From the NCBI GenBank assembly GCA_029263455.1, contig JAJCXM010000034.1, positions 1-64,000 of the forward strand: 64,000 bases of DNA, given 5' to 3'. Below the pieces are notes generated by a model. The model searched no databases. It saw only the letters and a list, made by a program, of their open reading frames with translations, and had not been told where the DNA came from. A program made the translations under genes and the position numbers. Of the stretch, positions 19,219-28,652 are shown piece by piece. Numbering within the stretch: the stretch's first letter is position 1; each line of letters starts with the position of its first letter. The stretch is from Holophagae bacterium (GTDB taxonomy: Bacteria; Acidobacteriota; Holophagae; Acanthopleuribacterales; Acanthopleuribacteraceae).

Positions 19219-20420
19219 GGATTCACGGGTCCTAGGCTCGCGGCGATCGCTAACCACAAATCAACGCCATGCTTAATGACGGCTTCTGGAGGATTGAATT
19301 CCGACGTGTGGATATTGGCACAGGCTTCTTCTTTCGAACAGGTTCCAAGAAAGAAATAAACGGCTGGCACCACGTCCGAATAGAAACCAAAATCTTCCGC
19401 TATCATCGTGGCTGATGCCTCTTCTACGAGTAGCCCAGATGAACGAATCCCCGTTTGTACGCGTGACACCCAAGCTTCGTCATTAAAGGTGACCGGCGCT
19501 AGCGTCGCATATTCAAATGTGTAGGTGGCTCTATGCGCGTCGCACACGCCTTTGACAACCCGTTCGAGCCGATTGGGTAACTGATGGCCTAATTCACGGT
19601 CTAAAGTGCGAATCGTGCCCGTCAGCGAGGCGGATCCAGACACGATATTGAATCGTGATCCTGCATGGAACTCCCCAAACGTTACGACCGCAGGAATTCC
19701 TGGCTGTACTTCCCGAGAAATCAGCGATTGCGCACTGGCAACCACTTGGGCTGCCACATACAAAGCATCGACACCCAGTTGTGGTCGCGCGCCATGCGCT
19801 TGTTTCCCTGTTATTTCGATCAAAAATCGGTCAGCGCGCGCCATCATGCCCGCCGGACGTGTCGCAATCGTGCCTAGCTTAAGATCGGGCATCAAATGTA
19901 ATCCGAAAACGACATCCGGCTTGGGGTCCGTGAGTGCCCCGTCTTCAATCATTAAGGAAGCCCCGCCCTTTTCGCCCGGAGGTGGCCCTTCCTCAGCCGG
20001 TTGAAAAAGAAAAACAAATCGACCCTTGGCATCCGGTTGATTGGCAAGCGCCTTTATCGTTGCGAACAGAATGGCGGTATGGACATCGTGCCCGCATGCA
20101 TGCATGACACTTTGATTCACTGAGCCAAACGAAAGTCCTGTTTTTTCATCAACGGGTAAGGCATCAATATCAGCGCGAAACGCCAAGGTTCGGCCCGGAT
20201 TCCCGTGATCAATAACCACGCGTATGCCTGTGCCAGCCATCTCCTCAACATGCTCAAGACCCAAAGCCTTCAGCTCAGATATTAAATACGCTTGAGTTTT
20301 GTATTCGCGGTTGGATAGTTCTGGAAACTGGTGCAGGTGTCGACGAACACGCACCGCGTCTTCGTACACATCAGCGGACCCTGTGCTCAAAAGCGTCATC
20401 AAACAAAAAACCACACTCAT
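19215..20420 (-). CDS. Secreted M20-family amidohydrolase (N-acyl-amino-acid type)
   Basis: 401 aa from the ATG at 20418-20420, preceded by GAGGGACGG. A metal-dependent hydrolase of the IAA-amino-acid/hippurate hydrolase group, cleaving N-acyl amino acids. A short signal peptide (SVVFCLMTLLSTGSA) points to the periplasm. The metal motif HACGHDVHTAI and the catalytic LFQPAEEGP are intact. The dimerisation lid (QAHGARPQLGVDALY) and the last metal ligand region (HTSEFNPPE) are visible. It is first in a three-gene coupled operon with a GHMP kinase and rarA. Confidence 0.9.
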   Translation of the reverse strand: MSVVFCLMTLLSTGSADVYEDAVRVRRHLHQFPELSNREYKTQAYLISELKALGLEHVEEMAGTGIRVVIDHGNPGRTLAFRADIDALPVDEKTGLSFGSVNQSVMHACGHDVHTAILFATIKALANQPDAKGRFVFLFQPAEEGPPPGEKGGASLMIEDGALTDPKPDVVFGLHLMPDLKLGTIATRPAGMMARADRFLIEITGKQAHGARPQLGVDALYVAAQVVASAQSLISREVQPGIPAVVTFGEFHAGSRFNIVSGSASLTGTIRTLDRELGHQLPNRLERVVKGVCDAHRATYTFEYATLAPVTFNDEAWVSRVQTGIRSSGLLVEEASATMIAEDFGFYSDVVPAVYFFLGTCSKEEACANIHTSEFNPPEAVIKHGVDLWLAIAASLGPVNP

Positions 20421-21012
20421 ATAACCGTCCCTCAAGCTTGATCACAAAACATATCACAGCACTGAAAAGCTCACATCCCTAGATCTCGGTTTTGAAGAAT
20501 CTTGTTCTGGTCGAATTCACAAGATTAGTCTTGATGATTTGGTCGGCATGCCGACAGTTTGTTCATCTAATTGTAAAAGATACCGATATGGCGATTCCCT
20601 ATTGCCTGTAAACAGCAATAGAGCAGACAAGGCCAAAAGCATCGTTCAAGATATCTCAAGACTATGTTCGCCAAAGTCTTAGAATGTGACGTTCAACCTT
20701 GCTTTCGATGACGAGCCGGCACGTGTAATCACAACGCAGGTATTGGTTTATTATTGATGAGTTGAGCGTGACCTCGTTCGTTTCAGAACTGAGGAAGCTC
20801 ACGCGGCGTCGATGAGATAAGTGGGTGAGCTGGTAAAGCCAAGAGCGACCATTCAGCAAGGCGATTTCGACAAGGACACCGATTGCTACCGACACACGTT
20901 TGGTCCGCCAGGAGAATCAAAAAAAGTGATCGGCTACAATCATCACACTGTGCTCAACTGAATAAGCGGCATATTTAAGGATTTGTTGGAGCCGGAACCA
21001 TCGGGTGGTGAC
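20421..21012. other. Intergenic region between divergent genes, with palindrome
   Basis: About 590 bp between the divergent amidohydrolase operon and the unrecognised plus-strand gene. A 77-codon minus-strand open stretch (20662-20895) lacks a convincing ribosome-binding site or similarity and is not called. The region must contain both promoters; none is clear. The notable element is the palindrome at 20542-20555. Confidence 0.5.
20542..20555. promoter_or_regulatory. 14-bp palindrome, second copy of the parA-upstream site
   Basis: GTCGGCATGCCGAC is identical to the core of the palindrome at 2536-2551. It is intergenic, about 122 bp upstream of the amidohydrolase start. The shared perfect 14-mer in two intergenic places indicates a protein-binding site; the protein is unknown. 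Confidence 0.5.
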
Positions 21013-22194
21013 ATGCTGAAAAACAAGAATAGAAATAGGTCCATTTGTGGTGCGCTTATGCCATGCCCCGTTAATTCGCGCATATTGACCCTATGTGTGT
21101 TAGCCGTAATTACTCCACTCCAATATTGTGGAAAGCAAAATTCAGAAACGAGATGCGCCATGACAGACATTCGTGAAGTCGAAAATGAAATGGATGGGCA
21201 CCCTCTTTTAGAAAAAGCTTTTCAAAATCTGGGTCCTGAGAACTACGGACCCTACTCGCTTCAATTCATGCCTCGAACAATCGGTAATATCGAGGTGTCA
21301 TCTGGGAAAATTATCGTGACTGACGGCATGGTTCCTCAAGAGACGCCTTTAAAAGCTACTTTCCCTATTGGGATCTTTGCGATTGAAATAGCTATAGCGA
21401 GTTGGGGCGACGATAAGCGCGTGGCATTTTCACGTGTCATATTCAAGAAAGATCCTCCTGTTACGTGGTTTCACGCAAATTTTGAAGGTAGCGCTCCCGG
21501 TTCAATGGATGGCTTTCCGGTGGACAGCGGGACTGGTACTTATGTTGATTATTCGAACCGGAAAAGGGTTGGCGTGTATCCATTTGGAAGCCAGTTCAAA
21601 GAGATCTCAGATTCACTTGCGGAAAAATCATTCGACTCCTACAAAAAATCGGGTACTGATATTTCAATTTTCACAACCGGGTACGGCGATGGGCTCTATG
21701 CATCTTATGTGGGATATGATGCAGACGGTGATATCTGTAGGTTGGTTTCAGATTTTGGCGTCGTGGACGAATTTGAGAAAGCCAAGGAAACCTATGATGA
21801 GAACTATATCGAGTGGTTGATAAGCGAAAGACGTAAATTTGATGTGAAAATCCTCAGCTTTGGAAAAGAACATGTTTCCAATCCCATGAAGAAGGACCAT
21901 GGCGTTCGATTCAACGCCGTTGAATTTCAGGTGATCAAGAACGAAGCATCGTCGCTTAAGACACTAACCATAAAGATTCTTCGAAATGGCAGCTCAGAAA
22001 GAGATCACAACCAAACATATTGCGATATCGATGTCTCAAACATGGAGGTAGGTAAATGGACGGTTAGACAGAGTTTTGCGGTGGATATGTTTATGATCGA
22101 TTTCGAGACAATGGTGCCCGTATTCACACCCGAATTTGAACGAACTCATTTTCAGGTTTACATGAAAGAGAACAATCAGATTTCAAATCCTTAG
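21013..22194 (+). CDS. Hypothetical exported protein
   Basis: 393 aa from the ATG at 21013; an in-frame ATG at 21058 is also possible and would place a hydrophobic run (ILTLCVLAVITPLQYCG) immediately behind a short basic N-terminus. That segment looks like a signal peptide or poor lipobox. The remainder is acidic and rich in aromatic and beta-forming residues, with no motif I recognise. It is flanked by longish non-coding stretches, reads as a monocistronic accessory gene, and seems somewhat richer in A/T than its neighbours. No function is proposed. Confidence 0.6.
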   Translation: MLKNKNRNRSICGALMPCPVNSRILTLCVLAVITPLQYCGKQNSETRCAMTDIREVENEMDGHPLLEKAFQNLGPENYGPYSLQFMPRTIGNIEVSSGKIIVTDGMVPQETPLKATFPIGIFAIEIAIASWGDDKRVAFSRVIFKKDPPVTWFHANFEGSAPGSMDGFPVDSGTGTYVDYSNRKRVGVYPFGSQFKEISDSLAEKSFDSYKKSGTDISIFTTGYGDGLYASYVGYDADGDICRLVSDFGVVDEFEKAKETYDENYIEWLISERRKFDVKILSFGKEHVSNPMKKDHGVRFNAVEFQVIKNEASSLKTLTIKILRNGSSERDHNQTYCDIDVSNMEVGKWTVRQSFAVDMFMIDFETMVPVFTPEFERTHFQVYMKENNQISNP

Positions 22195-22287
22195 TGAACC
22201 TTTACGCACGAGTGATCGTAGCAGCCATCTCCCTGCACCTTACCTAGGCAACAGGATTTAGAGCAGGTGTTTGACCTATGGGATTCC

Positions 22288-22310
22288 GGGCGGTCAAGCC
22301 GCCCCTTCTC
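22288..22310 (+). terminator. Possible weak terminator after the exported protein
   Basis: GGGCGG/CCGCCC stem with a 5-nt loop at 22288-22304, followed by CTTCTC rather than a true T run. It lies about 95 bp past the stop at 22194, so assignment is tentative. Confidence 0.3.
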
Positions 22311-22470
22311 GGTAAGTTAAGGGCCGTGATTTTTTGAATCCAATACGCTTGGCCCAATGTCGCCAATGATTCCACCAGCCTAGCCAAACGCTCATTTGGT
22401 TGTGAGGTGTTTGTCGGCTTACGATTTTCACACAGCGACCAAACACCTCAAGATGCTTGTTGGGTTTAAC

Positions 22471-22746
22471 TTATGTACGTGCAGTTACTTCCAAGAGGTG
22501 GAAGCCGAACTGGGTTTTTACGGGTCCTTGGACCTCACCGATGGGTGCGCTGAATACCACAGCATCAAATTCGGGTACCATGGCCCCCCGTCCAAACTCA
22601 CCGAGATCGCCGCCCTGACGACCAGACGGGCACTTTGAAAAGGCACGGGCCATATCAGCAAAATCGCTACCGCCTTCGATTTGTTTTTTGACGTCCAGGC
22701 ACTCGTCTTCAGTAGGAACCAGAATGTGTCTTGCACTTGCTTTCAT
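22471..22746 (-). CDS. Parvulin-type peptidyl-prolyl isomerase
   Basis: 91 aa from the ATG at 22744-22746, preceded by an excellent AAGGAGAT site. A single free-standing rotamase domain of the PpiC class: ASARHILV at the start, DFADMARAFSKCPSGRQGGDLGEFGRG in the middle (given here as a span of about residues 30-56) and GPVKTQFGFHLLEV at the end. There is no signal peptide, so it is cytosolic, like E. coli PpiC. It catalyses cis-trans isomerisation of Xaa-Pro bonds. No operon partner. Confidence 0.94.
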   Translation of the reverse strand: MKASARHILVPTEDECLDVKKQIEGGSDFADMARAFSKCPSGRQGGDLGEFGRGAMVPEFDAVVFSAPIGEVQGPVKTQFGFHLLEVTART

Positions 22747-22963
22747 TATTATCTCCTTCAAACAAATTGCGTTATTCTAGCGGATCCACGGCGAAGGTGA
22801 ACCCCCTTTTATGCGCGACCATCGCTAAAAAGCTAGTCAAAACATGTGCGACCGGTCATTGCCTAAGCGCTCAAGGACGAACATATGAGCGAACCTGTCC
22901 CCTATCCTTTTTTGGGTCTCAGAGGAACGGCGGAACCATAAGGCTTTGAAAGCTATTGGTTAG

Positions 22964-25129
22964 TTACTGATTGGCAACTTGGATGCTGTCGCTGACTTGG
23001 ATGTCTCGACTCTGCACGGCCGCTAAACCTAGCTCAGGGTTGAGCACCTGTAAATTCAACTGATAGTCGCCATTGGCTAAGCTGCTCAAATCGACTTTCG
23101 CTGCAATGCGCAAGGATTGAGCGGTCGTGTACTGAGAGGTTGTGATATAGCCATTGACGAACTTTGATTCGTTGCCCGATACATTAAAGCGGACTTCATA
23201 GTCTTTCATATCCCCTTCCATGCCAGTGACATGAAAATAGAGGTCGACTTCGCCGTTGGGCACCAGATTACTTAAGCGCGGCGCAACCATCGTGCCATGG
23301 ATCACAAATGGATCGGATTCACGTCTTGGTTTTTCGACGCGGACATGATCGCCTTTCTTCACTTTGAGTCGTGTCTTTTCATCGATGTGATTCAAAGGTA
23401 TGAGGGACTTGTCTGAGGCGTCGGATAAAACGATAGAACTGATCTGCAAGAGCTCGTCACGCGAGGGAACCTGTTCGCAATTCATGCGATGAATTGCTAG
23501 TTCGCCACTATCAAGGTCGCGTAGATAAAACTTCACGGCAGAGGGAGGCGCATCCGACAACAAAACGTGATACAGCATCATTTTAGGGATATCTTTTCGT
23601 GGGAATACAGTCATTTGGATGACATCTTGAGGTCGGTCATTTTCGTCGAAAACGGCGAGCCCTAATTCGTAACCTGCTTTTGGAAAATTCTTGTTCGGTA
23701 ACGAGGTATACATAGGAATGACGTAGCCCGATTCGTCACGAAAAACGGTATGACCGAACTCTGCATCCAAGTCGTTACGAATACTGTCGCCATATAGCAA
23801 TGACACTTCAAAAGCCAACTGTCGGTCTTCATCGCTCCAGTCGTCAAATGGTTTGGGATTGGCCACATGATCGCCGTAAACAAGTTTCCAACCTTTTCGG
23901 TCTTCCACCAGCTCCAAATCGACCTTACTGAAATCATCTGTCGGATCAACGGTGTAGCCAAGCGTATAAAAGTGACGCGCAGCCTTGGTAAAGTCTTGCA
24001 CCTGTTTCGCCATCGAATCCACCGAGTAGGTGCGCGCAAAAAAACCGCCTGTTTCGTGGGCCATCTTTAAAGGACCGGTTTCAATCTGACTTTCATTCTC
24101 GTAAAAACCATTGCGAGGACCGGCCGTGTTGAACAATCTCATAATACGACCGCGGTTCTCGCGGCTGACAAATCTTTCAAGGGTTTGTTGGATACGGACC
24201 GAATCATTGAAGTTACTTGTCGTGGTGTTTTGCTGATCTTTGCCGATCACTTCAGGTGTGGTGTGCAAGAAAGAATAAAGAGTCACGCCCGACGCGTTCA
24301 TGACGCGAGCCAATTCGTCCATGTCACGTGCGGTGCTCACATGATTACCACTTGAATTCTGAACATACGATCCGCCCGTGAACAAATAAATGGAGCGATT
24401 TCCTGGCGATTCATTTAGCAGGCGTGCCAAGATTGACAGTGACTGGCGAAACGATTTCATGTGAACCATTTTCTCAAGTTCTTTGTTTTCAACTTCGTGC
24501 ATGACTTCGTCAACCAGGCCTTCGGCTAGGCGCAATTCTGAGGCACTCAATTGAGCGCCATTGAAATTCAGCTGGAACTCCATTCGTTCAAACGACGAAA
24601 AGACCCTTGCTTGAAGTTGAGTTAATCTGCGTCGAAAGTACCCAGCATAAGTGGCATTGCCCACCGCCGATTGTAGATAGGCTTTATCGGACGTGAACTC
24701 ACTTAAATGACGTAAGCGATCTTCGATTTGAACCACTTTTACCAAATCTTGATCGCCCACTTGATTTTCAATAAAGGCTTGCACCGAAGCCAGCATGGGT
24801 TCGAAAGCTTCTTCAGACAAATTGCTTGAGTCAATGAGGATAATGATCGACTGCGTTGTTTTGGGGCGAGCGTTTTCGTCAGTTGAATAGAATTGCAATA
24901 CCTGTTGCGGATTATTCAGATCGGTTTCTTCAAAGGTAGACAAGGTCCGATACTTCTTCTGATCACGAACCATAAAATCATCTTTGCTGAGGCCTTTCAC
25001 CGCTTCACCGTTCTCATCAAGGACGTGAACACGAACTTGACGCAGGATTACTTTGAGTTCTTCCGAAACTTGAGCGAATACGGTCATCGAGGTGAAAAGT
25101 AAAAAGACTAGGTTCGCGACTTTTGTCAT
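22964..25129 (-). CDS. Secreted VWFA-related domain protein
   Basis: 721 aa from the ATG at 25127-25129, with GAGGATT upstream. A signal peptide (VANLVFLLFTSMTVFA) is followed by a short beta domain (about 20-75, ILRQVRVHVLDENGEAVKGL). Then comes a von Willebrand A-like domain (about 95-400) with LIDSSNLSEE at the metal-site position; the DxSxS motif is incomplete, so metal binding is uncertain. The C-terminal 300 residues are predicted beta-rich. The architecture matches the VWFA-related proteins abundant in Acidobacteriota, whose role is unknown. It is probably periplasmic or surface-exposed, possibly in protein interactions. Monocistronic. Confidence 0.85.
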   Translation of the reverse strand: MTKVANLVFLLFTSMTVFAQVSEELKVILRQVRVHVLDENGEAVKGLSKDDFMVRDQKKYRTLSTFEETDLNNPQQVLQFYSTDENARPKTTQSIIILIDSSNLSEEAFEPMLASVQAFIENQVGDQDLVKVVQIEDRLRHLSEFTSDKAYLQSAVGNATYAGYFRRRLTQLQARVFSSFERMEFQLNFNGAQLSASELRLAEGLVDEVMHEVENKELEKMVHMKSFRQSLSILARLLNESPGNRSIYLFTGGSYVQNSSGNHVSTARDMDELARVMNASGVTLYSFLHTTPEVIGKDQQNTTTSNFNDSVRIQQTLERFVSRENRGRIMRLFNTAGPRNGFYENESQIETGPLKMAHETGGFFARTYSVDSMAKQVQDFTKAARHFYTLGYTVDPTDDFSKVDLELVEDRKGWKLVYGDHVANPKPFDDWSDEDRQLAFEVSLLYGDSIRNDLDAEFGHTVFRDESGYVIPMYTSLPNKNFPKAGYELGLAVFDENDRPQDVIQMTVFPRKDIPKMMLYHVLLSDAPPSAVKFYLRDLDSGELAIHRMNCEQVPSRDELLQISSIVLSDASDKSLIPLNHIDEKTRLKVKKGDHVRVEKPRRESDPFVIHGTMVAPRLSNLVPNGEVDLYFHVTGMEGDMKDYEVRFNVSGNESKFVNGYITTSQYTTAQSLRIAAKVDLSSLANGDYQLNLQVLNPELGLAAVQSRDIQVSDSIQVANQ

Positions 25130-25347
25130 ATTGTTAATCCTCACGGCATAATTTTGGGCAAACGATCAGGGTCTCCGTGAAAAAGTCCATTAATTTGAAC
25201 AAGGAGTGTTGTATCCGCACGTCGTTTGACCTTTACACTTGTATATTGTGTCCGATACAGAAAAAGCAACAATCGCGCCAACGTCATGAAACACAAAACC
25301 GTCCAGGTGGACGCATTTGCACTAGCTATAGGGTTTGGTTAAACGAG

Positions 25348-25719
25348 TTAGGTGCGGCTAGCTCTAGCTTCGCGGACAGTCACATTGAGTAAGTTGTCTA
25401 ACGATTCCATTTGTTCGTCAGCTAATTCCAAAAACTCAATGCCGTATCCGCTTACCGTACCAAAATCATAATTGTGCGCGATTCGTCCTCGAGGAACCAA
25501 TATTTCGTATGACTTAAGCGCAAATCTAATGTTGTCAATGCGTTCGTCCTTCTTTAAGGTGTGCTCCGCAGCGACGTCATAAGCGGCAAACATGCCCTTG
25601 GCGGATAAGCGCACAATCCTCAAGTCCAGGACTTCAGTCCCGTTCCATTCGAAGCTGCAGGTGAACGATTCATCGTCTCCAAACAGGTATCGTTGATACT
25701 TGCGTCGTTCCTCTTCCAT
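25348..25719 (-). CDS. PilZ-domain protein
   Basis: 123 aa. Likely c-di-GMP receptor. The N-terminal ERRKYQRYLF resembles the RxxxR half of the ligand motif, and the (D/N)xSxxG half appears as RLSAKGMFA. A second beta-rich part contains GTVSGYGIEFLEL. Single-domain PilZ proteins act as diffusible effectors on motility or secretion machines. A diguanylate cyclase (11089-12255) and a second PilZ protein (29983-30315) lie in this window. The second motif has S-A-K-G in place of the more usual S-x-x-G with a preceding D/N, so affinity is uncertain. Confidence 0.75.
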   Translation of the reverse strand: MEEERRKYQRYLFGDDESFTCSFEWNGTEVLDLRIVRLSAKGMFAAYDVAAEHTLKKDERIDNIRFALKSYEILVPRGRIAHNYDFGTVSGYGIEFLELADEQMESLDNLLNVTVREARASRT

Positions 25720-25815
25720 TCACCGTCAACATCGGCCAAATGAAGGCGAAACTTTAGCTAGCTACCAAAAAAAAGTTCGTGTAGTTAACCTTCGTCCAAG
25801 TAATTGGACCAAGCA

Positions 25816-26868
25816 TTAGCCCAGTCCAAGTCTTTGGAGTCGATAACTTCCATCCAAAACACGACCACACCAAGTTTGATTGCTTAAGTACCAGTCCACT
25901 GTTTTTGCGATACCGCTCTCAAAGGATTCGCGCGGCAACCAACCCAATTCCGTCGATATCTTGGTGATATCCATGGCGTATCGTCGATCGTGGCCTGGGC
26001 GATCTGTGACAAATTTGATTAGCTCTCGATGGGGGTGCGATTTTTTCTGGCGCTCGTCTAACAAAGCACAAATGGTGTGAACCACTTCCAAATTGGTCTT
26101 TTCGCTTTCGCCGCCGATATTGTAGGTCTCGCCAAGTCGTCCTTTTTCGAGGACAGCAAGAATCGCATCGCAATGATCAGCTACAAATAACCAGTCACGG
26201 ATATTGGCTCCGTCACCATATATGGGTATGGATTCTCCGTTTAACGCTTTCATGATGACGACAGGGATCAACTTTTCAGGGAACTGATAAGGACCGTAGT
26301 TATTTGAACAGTTAGTGGTAACGACCGGTAACCCATATGTGTGGTGATAAGCGCGCACGAGATGATCAGACGCGGCCTTGGATGCAGAGTAAGGCGAATT
26401 TGGCGCATAAGGCGTTGTTTCTTTAAAGGCCCCTTCTTTGCCTAATGATCCATAAACCTCGTCGGTTGATACATGTAAGAACCTAAATGCGCTCTGCTGT
26501 GCCGGCGACAATGAACGCCAATATGCGAGTGTCGCTTGTAGCAATTGAAAGGTACCCACCACATTCGTTTCGACGAAAGCGGCCGGACCGTCAATGGAGC
26601 GGTCGACGTGACTCTCTGCTGCGAAATTGACCACAGCTGAAATGTCGTGTTGCGCAAAAACCTGATCGAGTCGTTCACGATCGACAATGTCAGCTTGGAT
26701 GAAGTGATATTTTTCATTGCCGTTGGCTGCCGCCAAGTTTTCCAAATTACCCGCGTAGGTAAGTTTGTCGATATTTATCACTTCAAATCCGCGATTCAAA
26801 CTTTCAAGCACAAAATTGGATCCGATGAAGCCGGCACCGCCGGTCACCAATAAACAGCCATTACTCAT
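25816..26868 (-). CDS. rfbB: dTDP-glucose 4,6-dehydratase
   Basis: 350 aa. Converts dTDP-glucose to dTDP-4-keto-6-deoxyglucose, an early step to rhamnose and other deoxysugars. The extended-SDR NAD site [10 protein letters not shown] is at residues 9-18. The STDEVYG motif, which carries the catalytic acidic residues, and the [12 protein letters not shown] YxxxK pair are intact. [17 protein letters not shown] signature typical of RfbB follows. The start has AGGAGAAA upstream. It lies 12 nt after sua5, so the two form an operon. The other rhamnose genes (rfbA, C, D) are not in the window. Confidence 0.94.
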   Translation of the reverse strand: MSNGCLLVTGGAGFIGSNFVLESLNRGFEVINIDKLTYAGNLENLAAANGNEKYHFIQADIVDRERLDQVFAQHDISAVVNFAAESHVDRSIDGPAAFVETNVVGTFQLLQATLAYWRSLSPAQQSAFRFLHVSTDEVYGSLGKEGAFKETTPYAPNSPYSASKAASDHLVRAYHHTYGLPVVTTNCSNNYGPYQFPEKLIPVVIMKALNGESIPIYGDGANIRDWLFVADHCDAILAVLEKGRLGETYNIGGESEKTNLEVVHTICALLDERQKKSHPHRELIKFVTDRPGHDRRYAMDITKISTELGWLPRESFESGIAKTVDWYLSNQTWCGRVLDGSYRLQRLGLG

Positions 26869-26880
26869 GGTTTCTCCTAG

Positions 26881-27498
26881 TTAAGATAAGAAGGGTTGGA
26901 TATCGCCCTTGCCTTCGCGAATAATTTCTATTTGGTCGTCCTCTATGCGTACGACCGTTGAAACTTCTGGATAGATCAAATCACCGTCAATGGCCAAGTC
27001 AATCACATTTCCAAAGCGTTCTTTGATGTCTCGAACGTCCATGCACGCAGTTTCTTCGTCTTCTGCGCGGCATGTCGTTGAAATGATGGGGTGACCCAAT
27101 TGACGAACAATCTCAAGAACGACGTTGTGATCTGGTACGCGAATTCCAACTTGCTTGCGCTTGTTTTGTAACAACTTTGGAACAAGACGCGTTGCCGGCA
27201 AAACAAAGGTGTAAGGGCCAGGAAGTAGACGTCGCATAAGCTTATAGGCGAGATTGGAAACTAAGGCATAGTCAGAGATGTGTTTGAGATCACTGCAGAT
27301 AAAGCTGAGCGGCTTCTTGTCGCTTTGGCGCTTAATTTGATAGATCCTATCAATTGCTTTCTTTTCGTGAATACTGCAGCCTAATCCGTAGCAGGTATCC
27401 GTTGGGTAGGCAATGACTCCGCCTTGGCGGACATGCTCTACCACTTCATCTAACAAACGTTGCTGCGGCGTCTCCGGGTGTATGTTCAAGATGCGCAT
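26881..27498 (-). CDS. L-threonylcarbamoyladenylate synthase (Sua5/YciO/YrdC family)
   Basis: 205 aa. Family members make threonylcarbamoyl-AMP for the t6A37 modification of ANN-decoding tRNAs. Signature residues: GGVIAYPTDTCYGLGCS near 32-48, KRQSDKKPL for substrate binding, and the late ISTTCRAEDEE segment. It lacks the C-terminal Sua5 domain, and its length fits the YciO/YrdC subgroup. YciO paralogs exist whose activity is weak, so the exact role depends on whether the genome has another TsaC. It is first in a two-gene operon with rfbB. Confidence 0.88.
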   Translation of the reverse strand: MRILNIHPETPQQRLLDEVVEHVRQGGVIAYPTDTCYGLGCSIHEKKAIDRIYQIKRQSDKKPLSFICSDLKHISDYALVSNLAYKLMRRLLPGPYTFVLPATRLVPKLLQNKRKQVGIRVPDHNVVLEIVRQLGHPIISTTCRAEDEETACMDVRDIKERFGNVIDLAIDGDLIYPEVSTVVRIEDDQIEIIREGKGDIQPFLS

Positions 27499-27583
27499 AG
27501 GATCCCAGCACCTTTAGCCAAAATTGTATCGGCTGTTTCGCAAACGTGCCCTTGCAATGACCGATTGGGTGGCTAAGAGGAAA

Positions 27584-27660
27584 TGGGGAGAATGACGGGG
27601 ATTGAACCCGCGACCGCCAGAGCCACAATCTGGTGCTCTACCAACTGAGCTACATCCTCC
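27584..27660 (-). tRNA. tRNA-His (GTG anticodon)
   Basis: On the minus strand a full cloverleaf folds. The acceptor pairs GAGGATG with CATTCTC. The anticodon stem is CCAGA/TCTGG with loop TTGTGGC, giving anticodon GTG. The T arm is GCGGG-TTCAATC-CCCGT. The extra G at position -1 (27660) faces discriminator C73, the histidine identity feature. The CCA end is encoded (27584-27586). Confidence 0.96.
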
Positions 27661-27674
27661 ACTGGCAAGCACGA

Positions 27675-27704
27675 AGGATACCCGAAAAATGGGACTTGGT
27701 GCAA
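27675..27704 (-). promoter_or_regulatory. Candidate promoter of tRNA-His
   Basis: On the minus strand TTGCAC (27699-27704) and TATCCT (27675-27680) are separated by 18 nt, ending 14 nt before the mature 5' end. The placement fits a tRNA promoter; the hexamers are moderate matches. Confidence 0.4.
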
Positions 27705-27728
27705 GAGTTTAGCGTATCAAAATCAGCG

Positions 27729-28460
27729 TTATTCGCGAACCGGAATCACAATGACCTGGTCAATATCGATTGTATTGTCGTCTAATCCGTTCAGTTCTCT
27801 AAGGATATGAACGTCAATTTCAAAAAGCTTGGCGATGGCGTAAAGGGTATCCTGCTTTTTCACTACATACTCATGAACAGGCCGTCTCTCGGTCGTTGCC
27901 AATTGAGAAATATAGGCATTACCGATAAGTGCAGCGGCTTTGACCTTAGGGACATAAGCTTCCGTTTCAGGTCTAAGTCGGTGGCGAACCTCGCTCCAGC
28001 CTTCCCCAGAACCTAAACTTCGCCGTAAATCCCCTTCTCCCAAGTTATAGGCTGCCAACACCAAATCCCAGGACTCAAATTTATCAAATAAGTACATTAA
28101 GTACTTGGCACAAGCATCAGCGGCTCGGAACGGGTGATTGCGTTCGTCTTTACCTTCAATCACCAACAAGCCAAAGGCTTCGGCCGTTTGCTTCTTGAAT
28201 TGGAACATCCCTTGCGCACCCGTTGGACTCTTCGGCGAAGGCTTAAATCCACTTTCTACTAGAGCTAACCAGACCAACTCGTCAGGAACGCCGTGATCTC
28301 TGAATATTTTTTTGAATTGGTCAACGTAAAACTCGCTGCGTTTCAATGCTTGATCGGTTTGACTCTTACGTTCTGTCGTCAAGTATTCGTGCCATTGGCG
28401 AACAGGCAGGGATTCTGGTTCTAAATCCATTTGCATGAGTATAAAAATCAACGCCATCAT
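27729..28460 (-). CDS. MltD-like lytic transglycosylase with LysM domain
   Basis: 243 aa. Cleaves peptidoglycan between MurNAc and GlcNAc. The SLT domain (about 45-185) has the catalytic glutamate in LALVESGFKP, then SPTGAQGMFQF and VLAAYNLGEG. A single LysM (about 195-240, YVVKKQDTLYAIAKLFEI) binds the glycan. The N-terminus MMALIFILMQMD is hydrophobic but short, a marginal export signal; the true start may differ. It is monocistronic, just upstream of tRNA-His on the same strand. Confidence 0.9.
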   Translation of the reverse strand: MMALIFILMQMDLEPESLPVRQWHEYLTTERKSQTDQALKRSEFYVDQFKKIFRDHGVPDELVWLALVESGFKPSPKSPTGAQGMFQFKKQTAEAFGLLVIEGKDERNHPFRAADACAKYLMYLFDKFESWDLVLAAYNLGEGDLRRSLGSGEGWSEVRHRLRPETEAYVPKVKAAALIGNAYISQLATTERRPVHEYVVKKQDTLYAIAKLFEIDVHILRELNGLDDNTIDIDQVIVIPVRE

Positions 28461-28652
28461 TTGCTCACAATAACACTAGAAAACATGTTCGTACCAAATT
28501 TCAGTTTAGCCGCACAAACAGCTAGATAAAGTGTTGGCTTACTCAAAAGCTCTGTGTCTAGTCTCCATGCAACGCTTACGGCAAGAGGCGCCCAAAACTA
28601 GATTCCGAATTTAGTTACCTTTGCTTAAGCTGGCTTTATACCAAAGCCGTGG

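Noticed and set aside
20662-20895. 77-codon open frame on the minus strand
   Set aside because: No ribosome-binding site, domain or conserved feature; it lies in a likely regulatory gap.
21428-21445. CACGTG-centred sequence resembling part of parS
   Set aside because: Only the central TTCACGTG matches and it is within a coding region, so it is expected by chance.
28632-28648. GGCTTT/AAAGCC hairpin downstream of the MFS gene
   Set aside because: The stem is short and is not followed by a T run on the minus strand.
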